Source: Litchfieldella anticariensis FP35 = DSM 16096
GTDB lineage: Bacteria; Pseudomonadota; Gammaproteobacteria; Pseudomonadales; Halomonadaceae
DNA: 64,000 nt
Direction of reading: 5' to 3'
NCBI RefSeq assembly: GCF_000409775.1
Contig: NZ_KE332377.1
Span: forward strand, 248,001-312,000
A program made the position numbers and the translations under genes. Positions 25,491 through 34,515 of the stretch are shown here, in pieces. The first letter of the stretch is position 1. Each line of letters opens with the position of its first letter. Under the pieces are notes generated by a model, which made no database searches, was not told where the DNA came from, and saw only the letters and a program-made list of their open reading frames with translations.

Positions 25491-27212
25491 ATGAAAAACC
25501 TATCCATCAAGTGGAGCCTGACAGCTGCCTTGGTCGTACTGGTGCTGATGATCGGCTTGATCAGCGGTCTGGGGTTTTATGCCACCACCGCTGGTGAAGC
25601 GGCCTTGCACGACCTGGCGGAGACCAACGTCAAGCTCTCCAACCTGGCCAACCGTACCCAGGTGAACGTACTGCGGGCACAGACGTTTCTGGACCGCTAC
25701 GCCAGCCTCAGCACCCAGGGTAATCCCGACAAGGGGCGCGAGAATCAGCAGATGGCAGTGGCGGCCGTGGAAGCGGCGCAGCAGCGCTTTGATGAGTTCC
25801 AGCAAATTCCCATCGAGCCGACAGATCCCCGGGCCCCTTATATCGAGGCCATCACTAAGGCATACGAGGCCTATGTCAACGAGGGCTTGATGCCGCTACT
25901 GGATGCCATGCCGTTCCAGGTGCAGCGTGGTCAGGAGAACCTGGCCGAATTGGGGGTCGAGCTCGATAACGCCATGGGAGCCTTCGTTACCTACAGCGAA
26001 CAGCGGGGCGACGCTGCCATCGCAGAGGTCGAGAGCCTGGATCGGCGTGTGGCGATGATAACCGTCGGTCTGCTGGTCGTGGCGCTCATCGCCGCATTCC
26101 TCATTCGCATGGCGATGATGCGAGTGGTGGTGGCCCCGCTGCGGGAAGCGGTTACCCATTTCGAGCGTATCGCCGATGGCGACCTGACCGCGCGTATAGA
26201 AGAGCGCGGTCGTAATGAGATCGGCCAACTCTACAGCGCGCTCGGACGTATGCAGGAGAAGCTCAAGACGCTGGTGATCTCGTTGCGCGACAGTAGCGAT
26301 AGCGTATTCATCGGCGCCGGTGAGATAGCCTCGGGCAGCCAGGATCTCTCCTCGCGCACCGAACAGCAGGCTTCCGCTCTGCAAGAAACCGCTTCCAGCA
26401 TGGAGCAAATGGCATCCACCGTAAGCAATAATACCGATACGGCCATCGAGGCCGACCAGCTTTCCGCCTCAGCCTCGAAGACCGCTGAGGCCGGTGGCCA
26501 GGAGGTCGAGCGAACCGTGCAACTGATGCGCGAGATCGCCGAGAGCGCGAAACGTGTCAACGATATCATCGGTGTGATCGACTCCATTGCCTTCCAGACC
26601 AACATCCTGGCGCTCAATGCCTCTGTCGAGGCGGCCCGGGCAGGGGAGCAGGGGCGCGGTTTTGCTGTAGTGGCCAGTGAAGTGCGCTCCCTGGCCAGCC
26701 GCAGTGCGGAATCGGCCAAGGAGATCCGCAGCTTGATCGAGGCTACCACGGCCCGGATCACCAACGGTGCCGAACAGGCCGAGCGCAGTGGACAGACGAT
26801 CAGTGAAACCGTTGATTCCATCCGTCAGGTCAGCGCCCTGATGGGGGAGATCTCCACCGCCACGCGGGAACAGAACAGCGGCATCGAGCAAATCAATACC
26901 GCACTGACCGAAATGGACTCGGTGACCCAGCAGAACGCTTCCCTGGTGCAGCAGACCAGCGCTGCCGCCGCGTCGCTCGAAGAGCAGGCCCAGCGCCTTG
27001 CCGCGCTGATCGCCACCTTCCGTGTCGATGACCAGGCCGCTTCGGTGACAGCACAGCTTACTCGCCAAGCCAAAGACCGGCGCAAGGAGCAATCTGAAAA
27101 TGTGGCGGAGAGTGAAGTGAGAGGGAATCAGCCCATGAAGCTCGTTTCGTCCAAGTCGGAGAAAAACCTTTCGCACAGTACCGCCGATACTGACGACTGG
27201 AGTGAGTTCTAG
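25491..27212 (+). CDS. Methyl-accepting chemotaxis protein with C-terminal WxxF tether
   Basis: I place the start at 25491 ([10 protein letters not shown]), with AGGGG upstream; the longer frame from 25446 adds 15 residues. The 573-residue protein has a membrane helix (11-32), a periplasmic helical sensor of about 160 residues, a second helix (near 190-210), a HAMP domain and the long signalling hairpin. The tip reads [20 protein letters not shown], strongly conserved. Methylation helices ([18 protein letters not shown]) are present. The last residues DDWSEF fit the WxxF tether that recruits CheR and CheB in some receptors. The ligand is unknown; no chemotaxis genes adjoin. Confidence 0.93.
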   Translation: MKNLSIKWSLTAALVVLVLMIGLISGLGFYATTAGEAALHDLAETNVKLSNLANRTQVNVLRAQTFLDRYASLSTQGNPDKGRENQQMAVAAVEAAQQRFDEFQQIPIEPTDPRAPYIEAITKAYEAYVNEGLMPLLDAMPFQVQRGQENLAELGVELDNAMGAFVTYSEQRGDAAIAEVESLDRRVAMITVGLLVVALIAAFLIRMAMMRVVVAPLREAVTHFERIADGDLTARIEERGRNEIGQLYSALGRMQEKLKTLVISLRDSSDSVFIGAGEIASGSQDLSSRTEQQASALQETASSMEQMASTVSNNTDTAIEADQLSASASKTAEAGGQEVERTVQLMREIAESAKRVNDIIGVIDSIAFQTNILALNASVEAARAGEQGRGFAVVASEVRSLASRSAESAKEIRSLIEATTARITNGAEQAERSGQTISETVDSIRQVSALMGEISTATREQNSGIEQINTALTEMDSVTQQNASLVQQTSAAAASLEEQAQRLAALIATFRVDDQAASVTAQLTRQAKDRRKEQSENVAESEVRGNQPMKLVSSKSEKNLSHSTADTDDWSEF

Positions 27213-27261
27213 CCCATCGTGGATGAGTCGTCCTGCTTGGGGTGTCGCCGGCGCGGGGCTA

Positions 27262-28191
27262 TTAGAGCATGATCCTGTTACGGCCCGTGGCCTTGGCCAA
27301 GTACAGTTGCTTATCGGCGAGGTCGATCAACTCGTGGGCCCCTCCGATATCCTCGGGTACCAGATTGGCCCCTCCGACACTGATACTCAGGTGAGGGACC
27401 ACGGTCGATACAGGGTGCTCGATGCCGAGATCACGTACTGCCGCACGCATGGTTTCAGCCAATCGGCTCATCCCCTGGCGATCGGTTTGCGGAAGCAGGG
27501 CGGCAAACTCTTCGCCACCATAGCGGGCCACCAGATCGTCATTGCGTTGCAGGCAGCGATGCAAGGTCCGGGCGACCTTACGCAGCACCTCGTCACCGGC
27601 AAGATGGCCGAAATGATCGTTGAATGCCTTGAACTCGTCCACATCGACCAGCAGAAGCCCCAGAGGTTGCTTTCGGCTCCGAAGGTGCCTCCATTCCCAC
27701 TTGAGCTGGTGATCGAACGTGCGGCGGTTGGCAATCCCTGTCAGCCCATCCAGTCGAGACCACAATGCCAATTGCCTGCGCTGGCGCTCCATTAGCAGAT
27801 GGTTGCGAACCCTGGCCCGGAGGATGGGGGGTGAAAACGGCTTGCGGATGTAGTCCATGGCGCCCAGGTTCAAGCCTTCCTCTTCATCCTGGGCGTCACC
27901 CAGTGCGGTGAGAAAGATAATCGGAATGTCTTGGGTGAGAGGCTCTTCCTTGAGCTTTCGGCAAAGCTCGAAACCGTTCATCCCCGGAAGGCACACATCC
28001 AATAGAATCAGGTCGGGAAGCTCCGCCAAGGCCAACTCCCAAGCCTGTTCGGCATCTGCTGCCGGGATCAGGGTACAGAGATCTTCCAGTTCAATCGCTG
28101 CCAGTTCCCTGTTCAGCTCCACATCCTCGACAAGAAGCACCTTCTGACGCCTCTCCGGATCGGTGAACCTTCTGTGCCAGGTAGATATCAA
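27262..28191 (-). CDS. Response regulator with diguanylate cyclase output (REC-GGDEF)
   Basis: The 309-residue protein has a receiver domain (residues 17-135) with phospho-acceptor D65 in LILLDVCLPGMNGFELC, acidic VEDVELN, conserved threonine in FLTALGD and lysine in YIRKPFS. A GGDEF domain follows: LTGIANRRTF near 150, DVDEFKAFND near 183 and GGEEF at 225-229, with RNDD five residues earlier as an I-site. It should make cyclic di-GMP when phosphorylated. Its start overlaps the stop of the hybrid kinase by 4 bp, so the kinase is its natural partner. Confidence 0.93.
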   Translation of the reverse strand: MISTWHRRFTDPERRQKVLLVEDVELNRELAAIELEDLCTLIPAADAEQAWELALAELPDLILLDVCLPGMNGFELCRKLKEEPLTQDIPIIFLTALGDAQDEEEGLNLGAMDYIRKPFSPPILRARVRNHLLMERQRRQLALWSRLDGLTGIANRRTFDHQLKWEWRHLRSRKQPLGLLLVDVDEFKAFNDHFGHLAGDEVLRKVARTLHRCLQRNDDLVARYGGEEFAALLPQTDRQGMSRLAETMRAAVRDLGIEHPVSTVVPHLSISVGGANLVPEDIGGAHELIDLADKQLYLAKATGRNRIML

Positions 28192-30545
28192 GCCGGTCCC
28201 TCGCTTTCCGTTTCAAGATAGGCGCCAAAGGTTTTCTCGAGCACGTCCAGCGCCTCGGCTACCAGGTCGGAAATGTGCAAGGCGAGGCGAATGGCTTCCT
28301 CCGGGTCACCGTCGTGTAATGCCAGGTTGATCCGGGTTGCCTGCTCGGCAAGACGCCTCATCCCTGCGTGGCCGGCGGTGCCGATGATATCGTGAGACAG
28401 CTGGCGCATTGGCTCGGTCTGTGCTTCCTGCGCCAGGCGATAAACCTCTTCTGACCGTTGACGGCAGTCACTCACTAGCATGGAAAGTACTCGTGTAAAG
28501 CGCTCTGCCGGTATCCGCTGTTGCAGCTTCGACAGCGGCTGGGGATCGAGCACCGTTAGCGTGTCTGGCGCCGAGGGCTGGATATTAGGCACGATGGTGT
28601 TACCGCCGACCAGGCAGTTCACCAGCACCTGCCATAACTGTCGTTCATCGATGGGTTTGGCCACATGGCCATTCATGCCGACCGCCCGACACTGTGCGAT
28701 ATCCCTGGCGCTCGAATTGGCCGAGACTGCAATGATCGGTAACTGCTTGAAGCGCGCCTGCTGTCGGATCCGGCGGCAGGTTTCCATTCCATCGAGCTCC
28801 GGCATCATCAGATCGAGCAGCACAGCGTCAAAGGCGCCATCTTCCCTCTCTGCCAATTTGTTCAGGGCGTCTATACCATCGACCGCCGTTTCGACTTCCA
28901 GTCCGCCTTCCTGCAATAACTCGGCAGCGAGCAGGCGGTTCACTTCGGTATCGTCGACTAGCAGGATGCGCATCCCGGTCAGTTGCCTGGGATTGACATG
29001 TGCCTGCTTGCTTACCGGCCATTCCGAGGCAGAGGCGAAATCGACTCGAACCCGGAACCAGAACACGCTGCCCTCGCCAGGAACGCTTCTGACACCCACG
29101 CTTCCCTCCATTAACTCAGCAAGGCTACGGGAGATAGCCAGCCCTAGCCCTGTTCCTCCAAACTTGCGCGTGGTGGAAGCATCGGCTTGTTCGAAGGGAG
29201 TGAACAATCTTTCCTGATCTTCCGTCCGTATGCCGATCCCTTGATCGATCACCTCACCGTATAACCATGGCCCCCCGGAAGCCGACTGCTCGACCACCAA
29301 GCGGACCCTGATCTCGCCGTTGTCACTGAACTTGATCGCATTGTGGGTGTAGTTCAGGAGGATTTGGTTGATTCGCAAGGGGTCGCCCAGCAACCTGGGC
29401 GTGTCTGCGTCGATTTCGCAGACCAAGTCGAGCTTCTTCTCCTTGGCTTTTTCCTCCAGCATCTCTCCCATCTCTTTCAGTAGAGGGCTTGGCTCGAAGG
29501 GAATCCTTTCGATCTTGAGATGCCCGCTATCGATGCGGGTGAAGTCGAGAATGTCGTTGATGATACCCAGCAGGTGCTCGCCGGCATGGACGATCCTCAC
29601 CATGCGCTCTCGCTGCCGCGGTTCGAGCGGGTGTTTTAGCGACAGCCGAGCAAGCCCGAGAATGGCATTCATCGGGGTGCGGACCTCATGGCTCATGGTC
29701 GCCAGGAAGGCTGCCTTCGCCTTGGCGGCTTCCGCCGCTAGCTCAAGGCGTTCAGCGTGTTGCAGGGTGTCGCGAAACACTTCCATCGTTTGGGCCATCT
29801 GCCCGACTTCATCGTCCCTGTCGGTATAGTCAATGCGCCCCTGATACTGGCGATGGGTCAAGCGGCCCATCACCTGAGTCAGTTGGACGATTGGCCGTGA
29901 GATATGGATCAGGGAGAGGTAGGCGGCCAGACCAATCACCCCGACCAGAGCGAACCCGAACGCCAGGGAAGTATTGATCAGGGTGGTCCGGGTGGTCGAG
30001 CCCAGGTGGGTCGAGGTGGTCTGATAATTGTCTACCGTGCGACCATGCATGGCCGCGATGTCATCCTTCAAGGCGTTCAGGGCAGGGTCGAACTCTTGAT
30101 GGATGATATTGAGTGCTCTGTCTCCCCGCCAGCGAGCCGCCCATTCCACGATCTCGGCAGCGAGGGCGAACACCTGGGTCTGTTGATCCATTATCCGTTC
30201 GAAAGCCTGGTCCTGACCGCTCAGCAGCGGGCGAGCCTCGGATACGATGCTGATGAATCGCGCCTGATGCGCATCCAGCACCTCTTGTACGGCTCGCATC
30301 TTGTCGGCTTCCTGCTCGGTAAGCACGGCGAAGACCAGACGGCTGGCATCGCTGAGCTCTAGGGCCGCATCGTTGATCAGCATGGAGGCCTGAGCATCAT
30401 TGTCGATCAATGCCCGATAGTCTCTATCCACTTCGTAGAGGTTGCGCAGCGAGTAGAGGGTGATCACGACCGCCAGCGCACCCAAGAGGCCAACCAGAAA
30501 GACGATCTTGATGGTCAACGAAAGGTTGATGAAGAAACGTGGCAT
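28188..30545 (-). CDS. Hybrid histidine kinase with receiver and Hpt domains
   Basis: The 785-residue protein contains a membrane helix (11-30), a periplasmic helical region of about 155 residues, a second membrane helix (about 190-212), HAMP, HisKA with H286 in TMSHEVRTPMN, and an HATPase domain (NQILLNYTHNAIKFSDNG and GTGLGLAISRSLAELM). A receiver near residues 525-640 has the acceptor aspartate in VLLDLMMPELDGME, and a C-terminal Hpt domain has the histidine in LSHDIIGTAGHAG. This is a full BvgS/BarA-type phosphorelay ending in a transferable histidine, fitting phosphotransfer to the REC-GGDEF protein next door. The solute-binding protein gene ends 4 bp upstream and may provide the ligand. 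Confidence 0.93.
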   Translation of the reverse strand: MPRFFINLSLTIKIVFLVGLLGALAVVITLYSLRNLYEVDRDYRALIDNDAQASMLINDAALELSDASRLVFAVLTEQEADKMRAVQEVLDAHQARFISIVSEARPLLSGQDQAFERIMDQQTQVFALAAEIVEWAARWRGDRALNIIHQEFDPALNALKDDIAAMHGRTVDNYQTTSTHLGSTTRTTLINTSLAFGFALVGVIGLAAYLSLIHISRPIVQLTQVMGRLTHRQYQGRIDYTDRDDEVGQMAQTMEVFRDTLQHAERLELAAEAAKAKAAFLATMSHEVRTPMNAILGLARLSLKHPLEPRQRERMVRIVHAGEHLLGIINDILDFTRIDSGHLKIERIPFEPSPLLKEMGEMLEEKAKEKKLDLVCEIDADTPRLLGDPLRINQILLNYTHNAIKFSDNGEIRVRLVVEQSASGGPWLYGEVIDQGIGIRTEDQERLFTPFEQADASTTRKFGGTGLGLAISRSLAELMEGSVGVRSVPGEGSVFWFRVRVDFASASEWPVSKQAHVNPRQLTGMRILLVDDTEVNRLLAAELLQEGGLEVETAVDGIDALNKLAEREDGAFDAVLLDLMMPELDGMETCRRIRQQARFKQLPIIAVSANSSARDIAQCRAVGMNGHVAKPIDERQLWQVLVNCLVGGNTIVPNIQPSAPDTLTVLDPQPLSKLQQRIPAERFTRVLSMLVSDCRQRSEEVYRLAQEAQTEPMRQLSHDIIGTAGHAGMRRLAEQATRINLALHDGDPEEAIRLALHISDLVAEALDVLEKTFGAYLETESEGPA

Positions 30546-30549
30546 GGCG

Positions 30550-31818
30550 TCAGCTTCCTGCTGAATGCTTCATTATTGTCTCTCTTAGACGATATACGGC
30601 CTCTTCATCATCGATTCGGCCATAAAGGTGATCGCTAATCACCCGATAAATGGAGGTTTTCACTTCCGGTGGGTTGGCATTGCCCATCGCAATGGAGCCC
30701 ATCAGAGTCCGGCGCATATTAGTGCTGCGCATGTTGCTGATGGCCTGCCTGCCACAGAGGTTGAAGTCATCCCTTGGCACATCGACCCTGGCGGGGGCCG
30801 CACCGCTGGAGATGTTCACGTCGCGCTGCAAATCGATGCTCATCAGGGTGTGTACGAATTCCCGGCGGGTCTCGTCATTGCCGGGGCCATCCTTGAACAG
30901 CATGTACTGGTCACTGTTGAAGAGGAACATTCCTTGAGTATCAGGGAAGCGGAAGCAGGCATAATCCTGACCCGGGATATAGCCGTGATAGGAAAACTCA
31001 CCATCCACCCAACTGCCCTGTACCTGCAGCAGGGCATCACCGGAAAGGACGAGCTGTGTAGCCTCATTCCAGGTTCGCCCAGAGAAGTCTTCATCCAGGT
31101 ATTCCCGTAGCTGGCTCATTCTCCGGAAAATCGTCAGCAGCAGTTCCTCGTCCAGTGCCGTTGGATCGAGTTCCAGAAAGGCCTTGCGGTAAAATTCAGC
31201 ACCGCCGGCACCGGCTGCCACGGCCTCGAACAGCAGCGTATGCTCCCAGGCCTCTTGCCCTATGGCAAGCGGGACGATATCCATTTTGCGCGCCTCTTCG
31301 AGCATGGAAAGCAAGTCTTCCCAAGTGTCGGGGGCAACGCCTCCCAAGCGACGAAAGAGATTGCCATTGAACCAAAGCCAGTTCGTCGAATGGGTATTGA
31401 TAGGGGCGGCATACCAGTGGCCATCGTATTTCGATAAGGACTGAATGCCATAGGGCACCACCTCATCCCACTCCTGCTCCCTGGCAATGTCATCCAGGTT
31501 GACCAGTTCACCTCTGCTTGCCCAATAATGGATGTCATAACCGATGACCTGGGACGCCATGGGTGGCTCGCCGGCTTCAACGGCTGCCTTTAAAACATCG
31601 CCAAAGCGAGCGGTGCCGCTCCCGGCAATGGCACGATCCCGCCAATGAATGCCACGCGCTTCGATATAGCGCTGGATCACCTCGATGCTGGCGTGTTCTC
31701 CATCGGATACCCACCAGTGGAATACCGTGACGTCCTCCTGGCGATCCGCCATGACAAGAGGGCAAGCCAGGGACATTAGTAGCCCAATGAGTACGGCACG
31801 ACGATATGTGGCCTTCAT
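30550..31818 (-). CDS. Periplasmic sugar-type solute-binding protein (family 1)
   Basis: The 422-residue product has a signal peptide (cleavage near VMADR) and the fold features of cluster B/family 1 binding proteins: VTVFHWWVSDGEHASIEVIQ at the mature N-terminus, GKADQ-like WASRGELVNLDDIA, KYDGHWYAAPINTHSTNWLWFN near residue 130 and PDTWEDLLSMLEEA. It should bind a mono- or oligosaccharide. No ABC permease or ATPase is nearby; instead it is the first gene of a unit with a hybrid kinase (4 bp away) and a REC-GGDEF protein. That points to a sensing role, with the loaded protein docking on the kinase periplasmic domain. Confidence 0.88.
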   Translation of the reverse strand: MKATYRRAVLIGLLMSLACPLVMADRQEDVTVFHWWVSDGEHASIEVIQRYIEARGIHWRDRAIAGSGTARFGDVLKAAVEAGEPPMASQVIGYDIHYWASRGELVNLDDIAREQEWDEVVPYGIQSLSKYDGHWYAAPINTHSTNWLWFNGNLFRRLGGVAPDTWEDLLSMLEEARKMDIVPLAIGQEAWEHTLLFEAVAAGAGGAEFYRKAFLELDPTALDEELLLTIFRRMSQLREYLDEDFSGRTWNEATQLVLSGDALLQVQGSWVDGEFSYHGYIPGQDYACFRFPDTQGMFLFNSDQYMLFKDGPGNDETRREFVHTLMSIDLQRDVNISSGAAPARVDVPRDDFNLCGRQAISNMRSTNMRRTLMGSIAMGNANPPEVKTSIYRVISDHLYGRIDDEEAVYRLRETIMKHSAGS

Positions 31819-32012
31819 TTTGTAGTTAACGTCCCATCAGCGAGTCACTCGGCGTCAGTATATGAGAACCTTCTCAAGACGTCGTCAACGCAGCTAGGTC
31901 GTTGCCGTGAACGGCTCATCCTGTGTCGATTTTCCTGGTGCTGGCACGACTAGGTAGTACCCGCCGATGAAGGCTGTGCGGGTCTATACCGGAGAACATA
32001 GGAGCAAAGCTC

Positions 32013-32366
32013 ATGACTTACGTGGATGGATTCGTTGCTGCCGTACCCACCGCCAACCGAGAGAAGTACATCAAGCACGCCAGCGACGCCGTGGCCGTGT
32101 TCAAGGAGTACGGCGCGTTGAAGGTTGTGGAGTGCTGGGGGGATGACGTGCCGGAGGGTGAGGTCACCTCCTTCCCCATGGCAGTGAAGCGTCAGCCGGA
32201 CGAGGCCGTGGTCTTCGGCTGGATCATCTGGCCCTCCCGTGAGGTGCGTGACCAGGCCATGGCCAAGGCCATGGAGGATCCGCGTATGCAGCCCGACGTC
32301 AACCCCATGCCCTTCGATGGTAAGCGGCTGATATACGGCGGCTTCGACGTTATTCTGGACGAGTAG
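32013..32366 (+). CDS. DUF1428-family protein (YbaA-like)
   Basis: The 117-residue protein begins MTYVDGFVAAVPTANREKYI and contains AVFKEYGALKVVECWGDDVP, FGWIIWPSREVRDQAMAK and MPFDGKRLIYGGF, the conserved pattern of DUF1428. Structures of this family show a dimeric alpha/beta barrel (ferredoxin-like). No enzymatic role is established. The gene stands alone, with a strong terminator hairpin 13 bp after its stop. Confidence 0.92.
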   Translation: MTYVDGFVAAVPTANREKYIKHASDAVAVFKEYGALKVVECWGDDVPEGEVTSFPMAVKRQPDEAVVFGWIIWPSREVRDQAMAKAMEDPRMQPDVNPMPFDGKRLIYGGFDVILDE

Positions 32367-32378
32367 CCTTGGGGCTTG

Positions 32379-32411
32379 CCGAAAAGCTGGCGAATGCCGC
32401 CAGCTTTTCGG
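32379..32411 (+). terminator. Hairpin terminator after the DUF1428 gene
   Basis: CCGAAAAGCTGGCG (32379-32392) pairs perfectly with CGCCAGCTTTTCGG (32398-32411) across a 5-nt loop. The T-run lies inside the stem end, as in many gammaproteobacterial terminators. Its loop and right arm reappear as an inverted copy at 52001-52021. Confidence 0.75.
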
Positions 32412-32511
32412 TCCACCCCTGGATCCAACGCAGGTCGGCGGTGAAGAGCGCCGTGAACCGGCGCCACACCATATCTCTGCCCAGTCTGCGAGGAAGGCGT
32501 GCAGATCCGCT

Positions 32512-33159
32512 TTAGCGGACCTCACCGGATACGTCGCCTTCGCCCTCGGCACTGACCTCGGCTTCCTCCTCCTCCAGGTCTTCCTCGAGTTGTTCCTCGG
32601 TTTCCTCGGTATCGTCTCTCAGGCGATCACGGTTCTCTTCGAGGCGATCCTGTGCAGGCTCGGCTGCGCGCTCAATGGCCCGATCCAGGCCCGGGGCGCG
32701 CGTCTTGGTGTCAACCTTAGCATCCTCCTCGGTCTCTGCATCTACTTCGGCATCCATGTCGGTCTCGGTGTCTGTGTCTGTATCGGTCTCGGTGTCTGTG
32801 TCTGTGTCTGTATCGGTGTCTGTGTCGGTCTCGGTGTCTGTACCGGCTTCGGTATCAGCGTCAGCATCAACACCGGCGTCAGCATCAGCACTGGCATCGG
32901 CATCAGCACCGGCATCAGCACCGGCATCAGCACTGGCATCGGCACCGGCATCAGCCCCCGCATCGGCATCGGCTCCTGCATCGGCACCGGCATCACCACC
33001 GTCACTGTCTTGAGCCAACAGTAGTTGGGAGTTACTGGCCGTTCCCATCATGGGCGTGGCAGAAAAGCTACCACTCTGCAAGTCATCCGCCTGGGCAGCC
33101 GTAGCGCCCAGACCTGAGAAAATCAGCGCCATACTGGCGGCGAGTGTCTTGAGTTTCAT
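32512..33159 (-). CDS. Secreted, extremely acidic Asp-Ala/Asp-Thr repeat protein
   Basis: The ATG at 33159 has AAGGAGG 4 bp upstream; a longer frame to 33228 is less likely. The 215-residue product has a signal peptide (MKLKTLAASMALIFSGLGA, cleavage after QA). The middle is low complexity: first about 50 residues of AGADAGAD/ASADAD type, then about 30 of DTDTDTETD type. The C-terminal part is a charged helical region (AEPAQDRLEENRDRLRDD then ETEEQLEEDLEEEEAEV). There are almost no hydrophobic residues after the signal. The DNA is a 6-bp and 12-bp microsatellite, so copy number can change without shifting the frame. Function is unknown; a metal- or salt-binding polyanion is possible. Confidence 0.75.
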   Translation of the reverse strand: MKLKTLAASMALIFSGLGATAAQADDLQSGSFSATPMMGTASNSQLLLAQDSDGGDAGADAGADADAGADAGADASADAGADAGADADASADADAGVDADADTEAGTDTETDTDTDTDTDTDTETDTDTDTETDMDAEVDAETEEDAKVDTKTRAPGLDRAIERAAEPAQDRLEENRDRLRDDTEETEEQLEEDLEEEEAEVSAEGEGDVSGEVR

Positions 33160-33239
33160 AGCGCCTCCTTGTACCCCAGTCTCCCTGGGGCGGATCTCCA
33201 TCAGAGATGGCTTTGCCGGCTCTTCCATGAGCCACTCGT

Positions 33240-33516
33240 CGTAACGAGACTAGCTCCTGTCTCTTACCAAGCAATAACCGTGCCGTGGGAGTGAAAGGGC
33301 ATGAAATCAACAAGATATTAAAGAGCAGTGTTTTCCGTTCGAGTCGTTCTGCATGGAAATCCGCTGTGTCCGTTGCCACGAAGCGACAGAAAGCGGCGCC
33401 TTCCGGTGGCTGCGCTCCTCCTCGCTCAGGCTTCTCTGGAACTTCAGGGGACATGTTGCATTTTGTCCCACTCTTGCCGGGACCTTCTCGGTCGTCCCGG
33501 ACCTAATCAAGTGCCG
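33240..33516. other. Gene-free stretch with two adjacent hairpins
   Basis: No convincing gene lies here. GGGACA (33448-33453) pairs with TGTCCC (33464-33469), and CCGGGAC (33477-33483) pairs with GTCCCGG (33494-33500). The second could end leftward transcription into or out of the beta-lactamase remnant. Short frames on both strands are unsupported. Confidence 0.45.
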
Positions 33517-33828
<312 letters not shown>

Positions 33829-34059
33829 CTATCGATGTCAAATGGATAGAAATGCCTTTCCGTGGAGTCAGCTCTGGAAGATCACGTTTCTCTCTTGAAA
33901 CAGCCAGGCTGGATTAGGCAAGGCAAATCTATGCCACCCGCCTTATACTCGACAAACGACGATATTTCGCATGAGCCATTAGAAAAAATTGCAGGTCGTC
34001 ATGTACCTGACATGAGGGGGCGTGGCGCTGTCTTTATCAATGCTCATCCGGAGCTATTC

Positions 34060-34497
34060 ATGAGTGATACCTATACCCTTGGTTGTCCCCACTGCCAGGC
34101 GATCAACCGGATCAGCCGGGGACGGCTGGGCGATGGCCCCAAGTGCGGTAAGTGCAAGCAGCCATTGCTGGCCGCCGAGCCATTGGAATTGACCGCGACC
34201 AACTTCACTGCGCTGGTAGGCCGCAGCACGCTTCCGGTGGTGGTGGACTTCTGGGCGAGCTGGTGCGGCCCATGCAAGATGATGGCGCCAATCTTTGCCG
34301 AGGTGGCGGGCGAGCTGTCCACGCGGATGCGCTTCGCCAAGCTGGATACCGAAGCCGAGCCGGCCCTTGCCGGACGTTTCGGCATTCGCAGTATTCCTAC
34401 CCTGATCGTGTTTCGCGGCGGTGAAGAGGTGGCCCGTCAGCCGGGTCTGTTGCAAGGCCCGCAACTGCGCCAGTGGCTCAAGCCGTACCTGGTCTGA
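34060..34497 (+). CDS. trxC: Thioredoxin 2 (TrxC)
   Basis: The ATG at 34060 (MSDTYTLGCPHCQAINR) is chosen because the zinc-binding domain starts there and CGGAG lies upstream. The 145-residue product has two CxxC zinc pairs (CPHC and CGKC, residues 9-40), then a thioredoxin fold with the active site FWASWCGPCKMMAP near residue 67 and the cis-proline in RSIPTLIVFRGG. This is the TrxC layout, a cytoplasmic disulfide reductase often induced by oxidative stress. The upstream open stretch from 33862 is not conserved. Confidence 0.93.
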   Translation: MSDTYTLGCPHCQAINRISRGRLGDGPKCGKCKQPLLAAEPLELTATNFTALVGRSTLPVVVDFWASWCGPCKMMAPIFAEVAGELSTRMRFAKLDTEAEPALAGRFGIRSIPTLIVFRGGEEVARQPGLLQGPQLRQWLKPYLV

Positions 34498-34515
34498 TCC
34501 CTCAATCCACTGCCG

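Noticed and set aside
32740-33000. Possible CRISPR array because of short regular repeats
   Set aside because: The units are 6-12 bp in-frame codon repeats without unique spacers, inside a coding gene.
32675-33013. Plus-strand frame of SVSVSV and SASAPA repeats
   Set aside because: It is the mirror of the acidic repeat gene, which has a signal peptide and an ideal RBS on the other strand.
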